Below are positions 8,005 through 15,610 of a stretch of 44,061 nt of DNA, piece after piece. The notes under the pieces are model-generated. The model ran no database searches. It was not told the DNA's origin and was given only the letters and a program-made list of their open reading frames with translations. The stretch comes from Streptomyces sp. CC208A (GTDB lineage Bacteria > Actinomycetota > Actinomycetes > Streptomycetales > Streptomycetaceae), in assembly GCF_030010625.1 (NCBI RefSeq), contig NZ_JASCXN010000047.1, positions 1 through 44,061 of the forward strand, written 5' to 3'. The translations under genes were made by a program, and so were the position numbers. Numbering within the stretch: the first letter of the stretch is position 1; the number at the start of each line of letters is the position of its first letter.

Positions 8005-8747
8005 CGGCCCCGCCCCCGGTCCCCGCCGCCCGGTGCCGGGACCGCAGGCGGGAGCAGATGGGCCTCGTACTCCCGCGTTCGCTTCTCGGCGAGGCGGTGG
8101 ACGAGGGCCTGCAGCTTCGGGGGAGCCTCGACCACCGCGTTCGACCGCTGCCTGGTGGCAGGGGCCGGGAGGTCGGGGGCAGCTTGCAGACGCAGGGCGA
8201 TCCGGTCGACCTCGATCTCCACGACCCGCAGGACCCCGGCGAGTTCGGCCAGGCGCCGCGCGTCCCGGTCGTGCGCGGCGCCGGGGAGAGAGGAGACGGC
8301 GGACGCGGTGCCGAGCAGCAGGTCGGCCACGGGCCGCAGGAGGCTGTCGTCACCCTGGGCCAGGACGGCGAGTGTCCGCCCCGCCTCGTACGGCTGCCGC
8401 AGGCCGTCGGTGTGCTGCGCCCAGGTCCGCAAGGTCTGGGACGCCGTTCGTACGGAGGGCGGGGCACCGTCCCCGGCGGTGTCCTGCGGCGGGGTGGCAG
8501 GGGAGAGGGAGGGATCGAGACGGACCGGGTAGCGGGCGGCACGCAGCATCTCGGCGGCATGGGAGGCGTGGTCGTTCTCCCATTCCTCGCCCAGGTCGAA
8601 GGGGAGGCGGTGCCAGGTGCCGCGCAGGGTGTCCTGGCGGATGAACGCGGCGCGGGCGAGAAGTTCGGAGGCGAGCGAGTCGATCGGTCCCACTGCCTCC
8701 ACCTCGCCGCCCCGGCCGCGGACGATGCTGATCGGGTTCCCGGTCAC
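8001..8747 (-). CDS. Hypothetical plasmid protein
   Basis: A 248-aa protein from GTG 8747, overlapping the stop of the upstream gene by the GTGA arrangement. The front half (SLASELLARAAF...RGTWHRLPFDLGEEWE) is a shortened version of the LPG-W domain of the 6504 and 10316 proteins. The back half is helical, with ASQTLRTWAQHTDGL and QGDDSLLRPVADLLLGTA, like its neighbours. A charged tail ends in GGGDRGRGR. No known function. Confidence 0.75.
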   Translation of the reverse strand: MTGNPISIVRGRGGEVEAVGPIDSLASELLARAAFIRQDTLRGTWHRLPFDLGEEWENDHASHAAEMLRAARYPVRLDPSLSPATPPQDTAGDGAPPSVRTASQTLRTWAQHTDGLRQPYEAGRTLAVLAQGDDSLLRPVADLLLGTASAVSSLPGAAHDRDARRLAELAGVLRVVEIEVDRIALRLQAAPDLPAPATRQRSNAVVEAPPKLQALVHRLAEKRTREYEAHLLPPAVPAPGGGDRGRGR

Positions 8748-9175
8748 TGCCCGCGCCCCTGTCCGAGGGCGGTGAGCGCACTGGCGGGCCGAGGGGAGGC
8801 GGGCGTGGCCTGGGCGGGGGCGGCCGGCCGGTACTGGGTGGAGCGGATGCCGGCGGCCTGGGCGATGCGGGAGCGGCGTTCCATCAGTCCGGCCCGGGGC
8901 TGGACCCGGGGCGGGCCGGCGCTCTGGGCGGGATCCAGGGTGTAGTCGGCGTGGACGTCGAAGCCGCGCCGGCGCAGGTCGTGGACGGCCTGGCGGGTGC
9001 GGCGCACGCCGTCGTACTCGGGGCTGGTCAGCCGGTACAGGCCCTCCACGCCGGGGACGGGCTCAAACTGCTCTGCCGTCAGATACCAGTGGGCGAGGTG
9101 CGGCGCCGTGTTCGCGGTGGGGGCGGCGACGAATCCGTACTCGGGATGCTGGCCGAAGGTGAAGTGCTGCTTCAG
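8744..9175 (-). CDS. Small hypothetical protein, probable CTG start
   Basis: A 143-aa protein reading KQHFTFGQHPEYGFVAAP... then YRLTSPEYDGVRRTRQAV and LRRRGFDVHADYTLDP, a motif set seen in short Streptomyces plasmid proteins and similar to parts of the 6504 and 10316 proteins. The start is inferred as CTG 9175, with AAGGAG 5 nt upstream and 22 bp after the preceding stop. The first standard start, GTG at 9049, would remove the whole conserved N-terminal half. The stop overlaps the next start (GTGA). Function unknown. Confidence 0.7.
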   Translation of the reverse strand: MKQHFTFGQHPEYGFVAAPTANTAPHLAHWYLTAEQFEPVPGVEGLYRLTSPEYDGVRRTRQAVHDLRRRGFDVHADYTLDPAQSAGPPRVQPRAGLMERRSRIAQAAGIRSTQYRPAAPAQATPASPRPASALTALGQGRGQ

Positions 9176-9197
9176 GAGGACTCCTTGACGGGGCGGG

Positions 9198-9782
9198 TCA
9201 GCGGCGCTGCGGCCTGGCGGCAGGTGTCAGGGCAGCGGCGGGGGGCTGGGCGGGGACGGGGGTGAGCTTCGGCAGATCACGGGGCAGGGCGATCGGCGGC
9301 GGGCTGCCGGGCATCCACCCTTCGAACGCGTCGCTGAAACGGGCGCGAGGGTCGGTGTCCCAGGAGACGACCGGTCCGCGCAGGTCGACCTGCCGGCTGA
9401 TCACTTCGATGCCGGCCGGATGGAGGATGTAGCCCCAGTGATGGCCGCCGGAGTTGGCCTGGGTCACGGTCTCCCGCTCGGCGGGTGTGCCGTCGAGATT
9501 GACGACGCCGGTCATCTCGCGGCTGGGCCACTGCTCGCCGCCGGTCAGCCGCTGCAGCAGTCCGGGCGGGGAACCGTCGAGAAGGTCGGTGCCGATCTCG
9601 TCCCAGGCGAAGACGACGTCGTCGATCAGGTACCGGCTCAGGGCCTCGATGTCCCGGCCGAAGCGGAACTGGTAGGCGGCCAGCAGCAGCGGGAGCATGT
9701 TGCGGGGGCTGCTGTCGAACTGAACGTGGACGCCCTCGTATCCGGTGGTGGTGGGGCGGGCGATGAAGGCGGGAGTTCCCAA
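9198..9782 (-). CDS. Hypothetical protein
   Basis: A 194-aa protein from TTG 9782 (GGAG about 5 nt upstream). It reads GTPAFIARPTTTGYEGVHVQFD at the start, then LAAYQFRFGRDIEALSRYLI and GHHWGYILHPAGIEVISRQ near the middle, a compact alpha/beta pattern with a Pro/Ala-rich tail. No catalytic motif is recognised. It lies 22 bp upstream of the 9175 gene, in the same packed run. Confidence 0.75.
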   Translation of the reverse strand: MGTPAFIARPTTTGYEGVHVQFDSSPRNMLPLLLAAYQFRFGRDIEALSRYLIDDVVFAWDEIGTDLLDGSPPGLLQRLTGGEQWPSREMTGVVNLDGTPAERETVTQANSGGHHWGYILHPAGIEVISRQVDLRGPVVSWDTDPRARFSDAFEGWMPGSPPPIALPRDLPKLTPVPAQPPAAALTPAARPQRR

Positions 9783-9803
9783 AGACGCTCCAGAAAAAGG
9801 GGG

Positions 9804-10319
9804 TTAGGGAGTACGGCCGGGGGCCGGCGCGGGCGGCGTCGGCAAAGAGGCGGTCATCGCCCCGGGTGAAAGGGGCCGCCAGGGCTCGGCCGGGGAACCG
9901 GCGGCGAGGCCGGCCATGCGCTCGGGGACGACGTGGAGGTCTTCCCCGAGCCTGCGCAGCCGGGTGGCAGCCTCGGCGAGGTCCTTGGCCAGGTAGAAGG
10001 CGTCGTCGTCGCCGTCGTTGCGGTCGCGGGCACGGGCCTTGTCCGCGGCGGCGTCGAAGAATTCGCCGAGCCGGGTGAGCAGCCCGTCGTTGCCGTCGAG
10101 GACCTGGTGGAGCAGGGCGGCGATCTGCCGCTCGTCGGTGGAGGCACTGACGCGTGCGGTGAGAGCGAAGAGGAGACGGCCGTACGGGAAGCGAGCGTCC
10201 GGCTCGTCCGCGGAGGCCGAGGGCAAGCCGGAAGCGGGCGTGTGCGATGTCGGCGAGTTGATCTCCGAAGGTGGGAGGTGAGCGTGGGCTGCCTCGGGCC
10301 TGTGCCGGGCCGTTGTCAC
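9804..10319 (-). CDS. Hypothetical helical protein
   Basis: A 171-aa protein from GTG 10319, overlapping the upstream stop (GTGA). The middle is strongly helical and charged (DKARARDRNDGDDDAFYLAK), with LLHQVLDGNDGLLTRLGEFFD resembling segments of the 7582 and 8001 proteins. The ends are Pro/Ala-rich and probably disordered. No known domain. Confidence 0.72.
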   Translation of the reverse strand: MTTARHRPEAAHAHLPPSEINSPTSHTPASGLPSASADEPDARFPYGRLLFALTARVSASTDERQIAALLHQVLDGNDGLLTRLGEFFDAAADKARARDRNDGDDDAFYLAKDLAEAATRLRRLGEDLHVVPERMAGLAAGSPAEPWRPLSPGAMTASLPTPPAPAPGRTP

Positions 10320-11194
10320 CGAGAGCGGTGCGCCGCCTGCGGACTACCGGACGCGGCGGACGGGACGGCAGGACCCGTCGGGGCGTGGTACGCCCGGGGC
10401 GCGGGAGCCGGAGGCGCGGACGCAGCGGCGTGGCGGCCCGTAGGGGCGTGGCGGAGATTGAGCCCCACGTTGGTCTGAGCGAGCCGGGCGGCGAGGACCT
10501 GGATCCGAACGGCGGTGGCGACGGGCCCGTACCCAGGAGGGAGGAGGAACGCTCCCTGGTCGGGGACGTACTGGAATCCGGAGAGGTACAGCGCGTCACG
10601 GGCCTCGGCCGGGACACTCGCATACGGGGTTCCCAGGGCGCCGTCGCCGTACCGCGTGAGCGTGACCGCCTTCGCCGTCTCCGCCGGGGCCTGGCGGTGA
10701 GCGGGCGGATCCGGGCGGACCCGGGCCTGCGCGCGGACTGCCTCGACGGCCCTTGTATACCGGGGCAGAAGCCGACGGCTGACCGCGGCGGCGGCCCGCA
10801 CCGCGTCGGCGCTGACCACGATGCCGTTCGGCTCGGGCACGCCACGGAAGTGATGCGGCTGGAAGCCGGCGGGTTCCAGCGCGGCGACGAGGAACTGGCC
10901 CCGGTGGCGGGGCCGCTCGATGAGGTAGAGCTCTTCGCCGGCTGGACCGGACAGGACGGCGTGATGTCCGAGGACGTATTCGCTCACGGTCCAGTCGACG
11001 TGACCGGAGTCCCACAAGCGCTCCGCTGCCGGGAACTGGTCGCTGTACGTGGTGTGGCGGTGGTACTCGCTCCTCCACGTCCCGGGGAGCCGAGACACCA
11101 GCTCGACCGCGAAGTCGGAAAGGGGCGTCGGGGGTGAGCTCAGGGGCCCGGAGGCGATGACCGGTCCTTCACTGCTCGGAAGTCGGGGTGTCAC
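10316..11194 (-). CDS. Hypothetical plasmid protein, paralogue of the 6504 gene
   Basis: A 292-aa protein from GTG 11194, 3 bp after the upstream stop. It has the domain FAVELVSRLPGTW...LWDSGHVDWTVSEYVLGHHAV, which lines up with FALDVIEHLPGAW...LWSTGHVADT in the 6504 protein. A second domain follows (GFQYVPDQGAFLLPPGYGPV...AARLAQTNVG), matching the GF-Y-LP pattern. The domain order is reversed relative to 6504. The tail of about 60 residues is Ala/Pro-rich. Function unknown. Confidence 0.75.
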   Translation of the reverse strand: MTPRLPSSEGPVIASGPLSSPPTPLSDFAVELVSRLPGTWRSEYHRHTTYSDQFPAAERLWDSGHVDWTVSEYVLGHHAVLSGPAGEELYLIERPRHRGQFLVAALEPAGFQPHHFRGVPEPNGIVVSADAVRAAAAVSRRLLPRYTRAVEAVRAQARVRPDPPAHRQAPAETAKAVTLTRYGDGALGTPYASVPAEARDALYLSGFQYVPDQGAFLLPPGYGPVATAVRIQVLAARLAQTNVGLNLRHAPTGRHAAASAPPAPAPRAYHAPTGPAVPSAASGSPQAAHRSR

Positions 11195-11197
11195 GGT

Positions 11198-11710
11198 CTA
11201 CTGCTCGTCGTGGTCGAGGTCCCAGTCCACGTCGTCGAGGGTGTCCTGCCGGTAGTGGAAGACGGCCTCTTCCAGCGCGTGGAGGCTGGAGAATCCGGGG
11301 TTGGCACGGAATGCGTCGGTGCGCTCGTGGACGTACCGCTGGGTTCGTGCGTCGGCGGTGATGGTGCGGACGGTGTTACGGGAGGAGATCAGACCCCATT
11401 GCGTCATGTCCGTCGGGGTGGTGTTCTTCATCCACACCCAGATCCCGCCGCCGAGCTTGAGGATGCTGTCGGGGTGGTACAGGTCGCCGGTCTTCTTGTT
11501 GCGGCGCGGGCTGCGGCGCTCGCCGAGGTCCCGCATCAGGCCCTGGGCGGCCTTCCTGACGACCGCGGCCTCCAGGTCCTCGCGTTCGCGGATCCGGGCG
11601 CACAGGTCGTCGAGCAGGTCCTCCTTGTGCATGCGCCCGGCGTCGTTGGTTATGTACTGGGCGGCTTCGAGGGCGAGCTTGCGCAGGTGGGGGTCGGAGG
11701 AGTACTTCAC
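11198..11710 (-). CDS. Hypothetical protein downstream of the ParB-like gene
   Basis: A 170-aa protein. GTG 11710 overlaps the stop of the ParB-like gene (GTGA), the arrangement used repeatedly in this run; an ATG at 11731 in the same frame is the alternative start. It is charged and partly helical (HKEDLLDDLCARIREREDLE), then contains LYHPDSILKLGGGIWVWMKN and an acidic end (LDDVDWDLDHDEQ). Coupling to the ParB-like gene suggests a shared role in segregation or control, but no domain is recognised. Confidence 0.75.
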   Translation of the reverse strand: MKYSSDPHLRKLALEAAQYITNDAGRMHKEDLLDDLCARIREREDLEAAVVRKAAQGLMRDLGERRSPRRNKKTGDLYHPDSILKLGGGIWVWMKNTTPTDMTQWGLISSRNTVRTITADARTQRYVHERTDAFRANPGFSSLHALEEAVFHYRQDTLDDVDWDLDHDEQ

Positions 11711-12522
11711 GGGAGGTTGCGGTCCTTCCATACGGCGGCTATTTCGGCGAGGGCGGTGGCGGCGTGCTCGATCACCTCGCGGGTGACGGCACGGCCGGGC
11801 GGGGCGAGTTCGGGGTCGTACTGGGCGAAGGTGCGGCTGCCGCGTATCTGGGCGAGGGCGGGGAGGATCTCGCAGAGCAGGTTCGTGGCGACCCGGCGCT
11901 GCCGCAGCTCCTCTTCGAGCCGGGCTTTTCGCTCTGCCCAGGCTCCCTGGACGGTGAGGGTGCCCTCGACGACGCGGTCTGCGAGCTGGGGGTCCTCGCT
12001 GCGCAGGCGGGCGAGCTGCGCTTCCGCCGAGTCCGCCTGGGCCTTGGTCTCGCGGGCGGTCTTGTAGGCGTCGTCCAGGGAGACGGCCCCGGAGATCACA
12101 CGGTCGACGAGGTCCGGCGCGTGACGCAGCACGGTCCTGGCCTGTCCGACCCGTCCGATGGAGAGGCCCGTCTGTTCAGAAACTGAACGGGCGGTCTGTT
12201 CAGTTTCTGAACAGGCCGGATGTTCAGAAACTGAACATGCTGTGGCGGCGATCATCGCGAGCTGGCCCTTGGTCAGGTGGCGCCGTCGGCTGTTCGCCGA
12301 CAGCACGTAGGCGCGGGCGTCGTCCCCGTCGTAGGTGGTGTAGGCGGGTTCGACGCCGGCGATCTCGCAGGCCCGCAGGCGGTTCTTGCCGTCGAGGATC
12401 CGGCCCGTGGAATCCAGGACGACGGGCTTGCGAAGGCCATGTTCCCGTATGTCGTCTGCGAGGGCCTGGAGCTCTTCCTCGTCGAGCATCGGGAAGAGCG
12501 CGGTGGTCGGGTGGAATTCGAT
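11707..12522 (-). CDS. ParB-like DNA-binding protein, probable ATC start
   Basis: A 271-aa protein. The N-terminal ParB/Srx-type domain has ALFPMLDEEELQALADDI, the GRILDGKNRLRACEIAGVEP motif and TTYDGDD. Then come LTKGQLAMIAA, an 8-residue repeat (SVSEHPAC / SETEQTAR / SVSEQTG), a helix-turn-helix-like GLSIGRVGQARTVL and a charged helical C-terminus. The start is ATC 12522 with AAGGA 7 nt upstream; the ATG at 12489 lies inside the conserved N-terminus and has no ribosome binding site. ParB-family proteins bind centromere-like sites or act as regulators. The repeat is written in palindromic DNA. Confidence 0.8.
   Translation of the reverse strand: MEFHPTTALFPMLDEEELQALADDIREHGLRKPVVLDSTGRILDGKNRLRACEIAGVEPAYTTYDGDDARAYVLSANSRRRHLTKGQLAMIAATACSVSEHPACSETEQTARSVSEQTGLSIGRVGQARTVLRHAPDLVDRVISGAVSLDDAYKTARETKAQADSAEAQLARLRSEDPQLADRVVEGTLTVQGAWAERKARLEEELRQRRVATNLLCEILPALAQIRGSRTFAQYDPELAPPGRAVTREVIEHAATALAEIAAVWKDRNLP
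12173..12237. repeat. Three 17-bp palindromes at 24-bp spacing inside the ParB-like gene
   Basis: TGTTCAGAAACTGAACG (12173-12189), TGTTCAGTTTCTGAACA (12197-12213) and TGTTCAGAAACTGAACA (12221-12237) start exactly 24 bp apart. Each is a near-perfect palindrome of TGTTCAG-nnn-CTGAACA form. They are AT-richer than their surroundings and keep the reading frame (8 codons per unit). The layout is that of an iterated protein-binding site such as a parS-like centromere or an autoregulatory operator, but it also codes protein. Confidence 0.75.
12319..12405. repeat. 87-bp direct repeat, copy 1
   Basis: Identical to 12790-12876. It encodes the core RILDGKNRLRACEIAGVEPA part of the ParB-like domain and shows recent duplication or gene conversion between the two neighbouring genes. 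Confidence 0.85.
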
Positions 12523-12636
12523 GGGGCAGTCCTTATTACTGGGCGGAATCGAGGAGCGGGGTTTCGGCCGTGGAAACGGCTCCGAATGAGAGGGATGAGG
12601 CGGACGGGCGGCGAGGGAGTCGCCGGTGCGTCCGTT

Positions 12637-13005
12637 TCAGGTACGGCTCTTGACCGGTGCTGCGGTGCCTTCGTCGCGCAGCGCCGTTTCGATGCCGGCT
12701 TCCGCAGCGATCATGGCGTAGATCATTGCGAGCTGGTCCTTCGTCGGGCTGCGGCGCTGGGTGTTGACGGTCAGGGCGAACGTGCTGGGGTCGTCCCCGT
12801 CGTAGGTGGTGTAGGCGGGTTCGACGCCGGCGATCTCGCAGGCCCGCAGGCGGTTCTTGCCGTCGAGGATCCGGCCTTCGGAGTCAAGGACTACGGGGCG
12901 GAGGAGGCCGTGTGTGCGGATGTCGTCCGCGAGGGCCTGCAGCCCTTCCTCGTCGAGCATCGGGAAGAGTGCGTTGGTCGGGTCGAGTTCGATGGTGATC
13001 TCCAT
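12637..13005 (-). CDS. Short ParB-like protein lacking the DNA-binding half
   Basis: A 122-aa protein from ATG 13005. Residues from ITIELDPTNALFPMLDEEG to LTVNTQRRSPTKDQLAMI repeat the N-terminal domain of the 11707-12522 protein almost exactly. The helix-turn-helix and C-terminal region are missing. The end, AMIAAEAGIETALRDEG...KSRT, instead resembles the end of the upstream 13047 protein (AEAGVEVALREE). It looks like a chimera made by duplication. It could compete with the full protein for partners, or be a remnant. Confidence 0.7.
   Translation of the reverse strand: MEITIELDPTNALFPMLDEEGLQALADDIRTHGLLRPVVLDSEGRILDGKNRLRACEIAGVEPAYTTYDGDDPSTFALTVNTQRRSPTKDQLAMIYAMIAAEAGIETALRDEGTAAPVKSRT
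12790..12876. repeat. 87-bp direct repeat, copy 2
   Basis: Identical to 12319-12405, same orientation, inside the short ParB-like gene. Confidence 0.85.
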
Positions 13006-13046
13006 GGGGATGGACGTGACATGAGGGCGTTGGAACAGCGCAGGAG

Positions 13047-13568
13047 CTATGGGCGCGGAGCCGACGGGGCGGCGGGAGGCGGCGACGGCGGGAGCGTCGT
13101 GCGGCTCTGCGTCGGGTTCGTGCCCCACGCGGGGTCGTATTCCTCGCGCAGCGCGACCTCGACGCCGGCTTCTGCGGTGGCCGTGGCGGCGAGCAGTCCG
13201 CTGGAGGCGCTCCAGATGAGCCTGCGGGGCGAGTCCGGTGTCCTTCGCCGGTCTCGCGGGTAGCGGTAGCCGGCGTGTATCAGGAAGGTGCTCAGGTCCT
13301 GGATGACCTGCTCGGCGGCGGCGAGTGCGGCGAGGACGACGGCGCTGGCCTCGACCGGCGTCGCGGCTTCGTCGAGCGCTGCCTCGAAGGGCCGCAGATC
13401 CACGGTGTTCGGTGCTGGGGCGGGGACGGGGTGGCGCTGGAGGAACGTTTCGGTGTCCCGGCGGGCCCAGCGGTGGAGGTCGTCTGTGGTGGGGGTGCCG
13501 GTGTGGTGGGCGTGGATCTGGTCGGTGGTGCGGCCGGTGTTGTCGTACAGCTCGAAGTCCGGGTTCAG
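13047..13568 (-). CDS. Hypothetical protein, probable CTG start
   Basis: A 173-aa protein. CTG 13568 has GGAG 6 nt upstream and lies 31 bp after the stop of the VirB4-like gene; it reads NPDFELYDNTGRTTDQIHAH. The next standard start, GTG at 13403, would discard a front part that looks coding. The middle is helical (AVVLAALAAAEQVIQDL) with a Pro-rich end. The AEAGVEVALREE segment is echoed in the short ParB-like protein downstream. Function unknown; position suggests the transfer operon. Confidence 0.65.
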   Translation of the reverse strand: MNPDFELYDNTGRTTDQIHAHHTGTPTTDDLHRWARRDTETFLQRHPVPAPAPNTVDLRPFEAALDEAATPVEASAVVLAALAAAEQVIQDLSTFLIHAGYRYPRDRRRTPDSPRRLIWSASSGLLAATATAEAGVEVALREEYDPAWGTNPTQSRTTLPPSPPPAAPSAPRP

Positions 13569-13599
13569 ATAGGGCTCCAGAGGGTCGGGATTTTCGGGG

Positions 13600-15120
13600 T
13601 CAGTGCATGCGGGCGTCGGTGTCGAACAGGGCCTGTTCGGTGGGGTGCAGGAGGTGCTGGACGATGAAGCTGCGGCCGGCGACGCGCCACAGGCCGCGTC
13701 CGCGGGTGAGGTGGGAGATGGCCTCGGTCTCGACGGCGGTCAGGCCCAGGAGGGTGGCTGCGGCGTGGATCTGGTCGGTCTCCTGGCGGTAGATGATGCG
13801 GGTGGAGCAGTCGGCGAGGAGTCCTTCGGCGAGGGCCCGGCCCTGGGATCCGGCGTCGCCCGCGGTGAGCAGGTCGGACAGGCGGTGGATGACCATGAGG
13901 TTGGCGATGCCGAGGCCGCGGCTGAGCTTCCACTGGGACTGCATGCGCTGGAGAAGGCCGGGGTGGCGCATCAGGCGCCAGGCTTCGTCGTAGACGATCC
14001 AGCGCCTTCCGCCGTCGGGGTCGGTGAGGGCGGCTTCCATCCAGGCGGAGGCGCAGGTCATGGCCAATACCAACGCGGTGTCGTCGCCGGAGCCGCCGAG
14101 CCGGGAGAGGTCGATGGTGAGCATCGGGCTGGCCGGGTCGAAGGCGATGGTGGAGGGGGCGTCGAACATGCCGGCGAGGTCGCCGTGGACGAGGCGGCGC
14201 AGGGCGTGGGAGAGGTCGCGGGCGGCGTCTCCGAGGTGGCCGGAGACGGTGCCGGCGGCGGCGTCGAGGAGGTGGGGCTGGGCGAGGGTGTGGGCGATGT
14301 CGCCGAGCAGCGGGGCCCTCCCGGCGGCGGTCGCGGCGCGGACGACGCCGTCGAGGGCGATGTCGAGGGCGGTGTGTTCCATGGGGAGCAGGTCGCGGCC
14401 GAGGACGGTGCGGGCGAGGGAGCCGAGCAGGAGCAGACGGCGCTTGCGGACTTCCCCGGCCCAGTCTGCCGCCGGGACGGACGGCGGTTTCGGGGCGGCG
14501 TCGAGGGGGTTGAGCCGGCCGGGCAGTCCGGGGCCGAGGGCGATGGAGGTGCCGCCGAGCGCGGCGGCGACCGGGGTCCACTCGCCCTTCGGGTCGCAGG
14601 GGACGTAGACGCGGTAGCCGAAGGCGACCGAGCGCAGCGCGAAGGACTTCGCGAGCGCGCTCTTGCCCTGTCCGATGACCCCGGCCAGGAGCACGTTGGG
14701 GTTGGTGAAGCCTTCGACTTCGACCTTGCCGTACAGGGCGAAGGGGTCGAAGACGAAGGAGCCTTCGGCGTGGACGTCGCGGCCGATGTAGATGCCCTCG
14801 GCGCCGAGGCCGCCTTCGGCGAGGAACGGGTAGGCGCCGCAGGCGGTCGCGGTGGTCATCCGGTGGGCGGGCAGCCGCAGCCTACCGCCGCGTGCGGAGG
14901 CCGGGCCGGGGCGTCCGGCCGGTGGGTAGAGCGGCGGGGGGATCTCGGCTTCGCCGGCGGCGTCGGCGGTGTCCTTGAGGGCGGCGGCCTTGGCTTTGGC
15001 CTGGGCTTCGGCGAGCTGTTTGCGGGCGGCGCGGCGGCTGGTGCGGTCGGTGCCGTGCGGGGTGAACAGGGGGCTGGCCGAGGCCCGGCGGGCCCGGCGG
15101 CCGGGGCGGTGTCGGGACAT
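13600..15120 (-). CDS. VirB4/TraC-like conjugation ATPase
   Basis: A 506-aa protein. After a basic, helical front (residues 1-90) come FVFDPFALYGKVEVEGFTNP and a Walker A motif, GVIGQGKS, at 147-154. PCDPKGEW follows near 175, and a Walker B segment, WIVYDEAW, at 374-381. GLGIANLMVIHRLSDL and the C-terminal HLTRGRGLWRVAGRSFIVQHL match the end of actinomycete VirB4-type ATPases. The usual VirB4 N-terminal domain is absent, as in Streptomyces elements where an SCO6880-type protein is encoded separately, here just upstream. It would power assembly and DNA export at the membrane. ATG 15120; no strong ribosome binding site. Confidence 0.88.
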   Translation of the reverse strand: MSRHRPGRRARRASASPLFTPHGTDRTSRRAARKQLAEAQAKAKAAALKDTADAAGEAEIPPPLYPPAGRPGPASARGGRLRLPAHRMTTATACGAYPFLAEGGLGAEGIYIGRDVHAEGSFVFDPFALYGKVEVEGFTNPNVLLAGVIGQGKSALAKSFALRSVAFGYRVYVPCDPKGEWTPVAAALGGTSIALGPGLPGRLNPLDAAPKPPSVPAADWAGEVRKRRLLLLGSLARTVLGRDLLPMEHTALDIALDGVVRAATAAGRAPLLGDIAHTLAQPHLLDAAAGTVSGHLGDAARDLSHALRRLVHGDLAGMFDAPSTIAFDPASPMLTIDLSRLGGSGDDTALVLAMTCASAWMEAALTDPDGGRRWIVYDEAWRLMRHPGLLQRMQSQWKLSRGLGIANLMVIHRLSDLLTAGDAGSQGRALAEGLLADCSTRIIYRQETDQIHAAATLLGLTAVETEAISHLTRGRGLWRVAGRSFIVQHLLHPTEQALFDTDARMH

Positions 15121-15146
15121 GAGCAGGATCGTTTCTGCGCCGGGGA

Positions 15147-15560
15147 TCAGGCGGTGTTGTGGTCGGCCGGGGTGGTCTTGCGGCGGATGGCGTGGCCGGA
15201 GGCGAGGTGGCGCTGGCAGATGGTCAGGACGAGCGGGCCGTCGGGGAGGCGGTGAGGGGTGCAGTCGGGTGCGGCGGGCAGCATATGGAAGGCGTCGTGG
15301 ACGCTGGTGGCGGCCTGCCACAGCCGCAGGTGCGCGGTGGCCAGGTGCCGTCCGGCGGCGGGGTGCTCGGCCCGGACGGTGTCGGCGAGCTGGTCGAGGA
15401 GCAGGTGCAGGCGGGCGAGGTGCTCGTGCAGGTTGTCCAGGTGCCGCCGGTCGGTGGGGGCGCTCGGGGTGAGGGCGCGGGTGTGGTGGCGGATGCCGGC
15501 GGTCGCGGCCCGCAGGTAGGGGTGGGCGTCGCTGGTGTCGGTCGCGGTGATGGTGGCCAA
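15147..15560 (-). CDS. Small hypothetical protein of the transfer operon
   Basis: A 137-aa helical protein (HLDNLHEHLARLHLLLDQLAD, HLRLWQAATSVHDAFHML), His-rich and without membrane segments. It starts at TTG 15560 with GAAAGA about 10 nt upstream. It sits between the SCO6880-like and VirB4-like genes with gaps of 50 and 26 bp, so it is probably part of the transfer operon. Helical proteins of this sort often sit beside SCO6880 genes, but I cannot assign a role. Confidence 0.75.
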   Translation of the reverse strand: MATITATDTSDAHPYLRAATAGIRHHTRALTPSAPTDRRHLDNLHEHLARLHLLLDQLADTVRAEHPAAGRHLATAHLRLWQAATSVHDAFHMLPAAPDCTPHRLPDGPLVLTICQRHLASGHAIRRKTTPADHNTA

Positions 15561-15610
15561 GAGCGGTGGGTCTTTCTTCGTGGGGCCCGGATCGGATCGG
15601 GCGCGGGACC

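Noticed and set aside
9277..10845. 522-codon minus-strand frame across three genes
   Set aside because: Arg/Pro/Ser-rich out-of-frame reading of the 9198, 9804 and 10316 genes.
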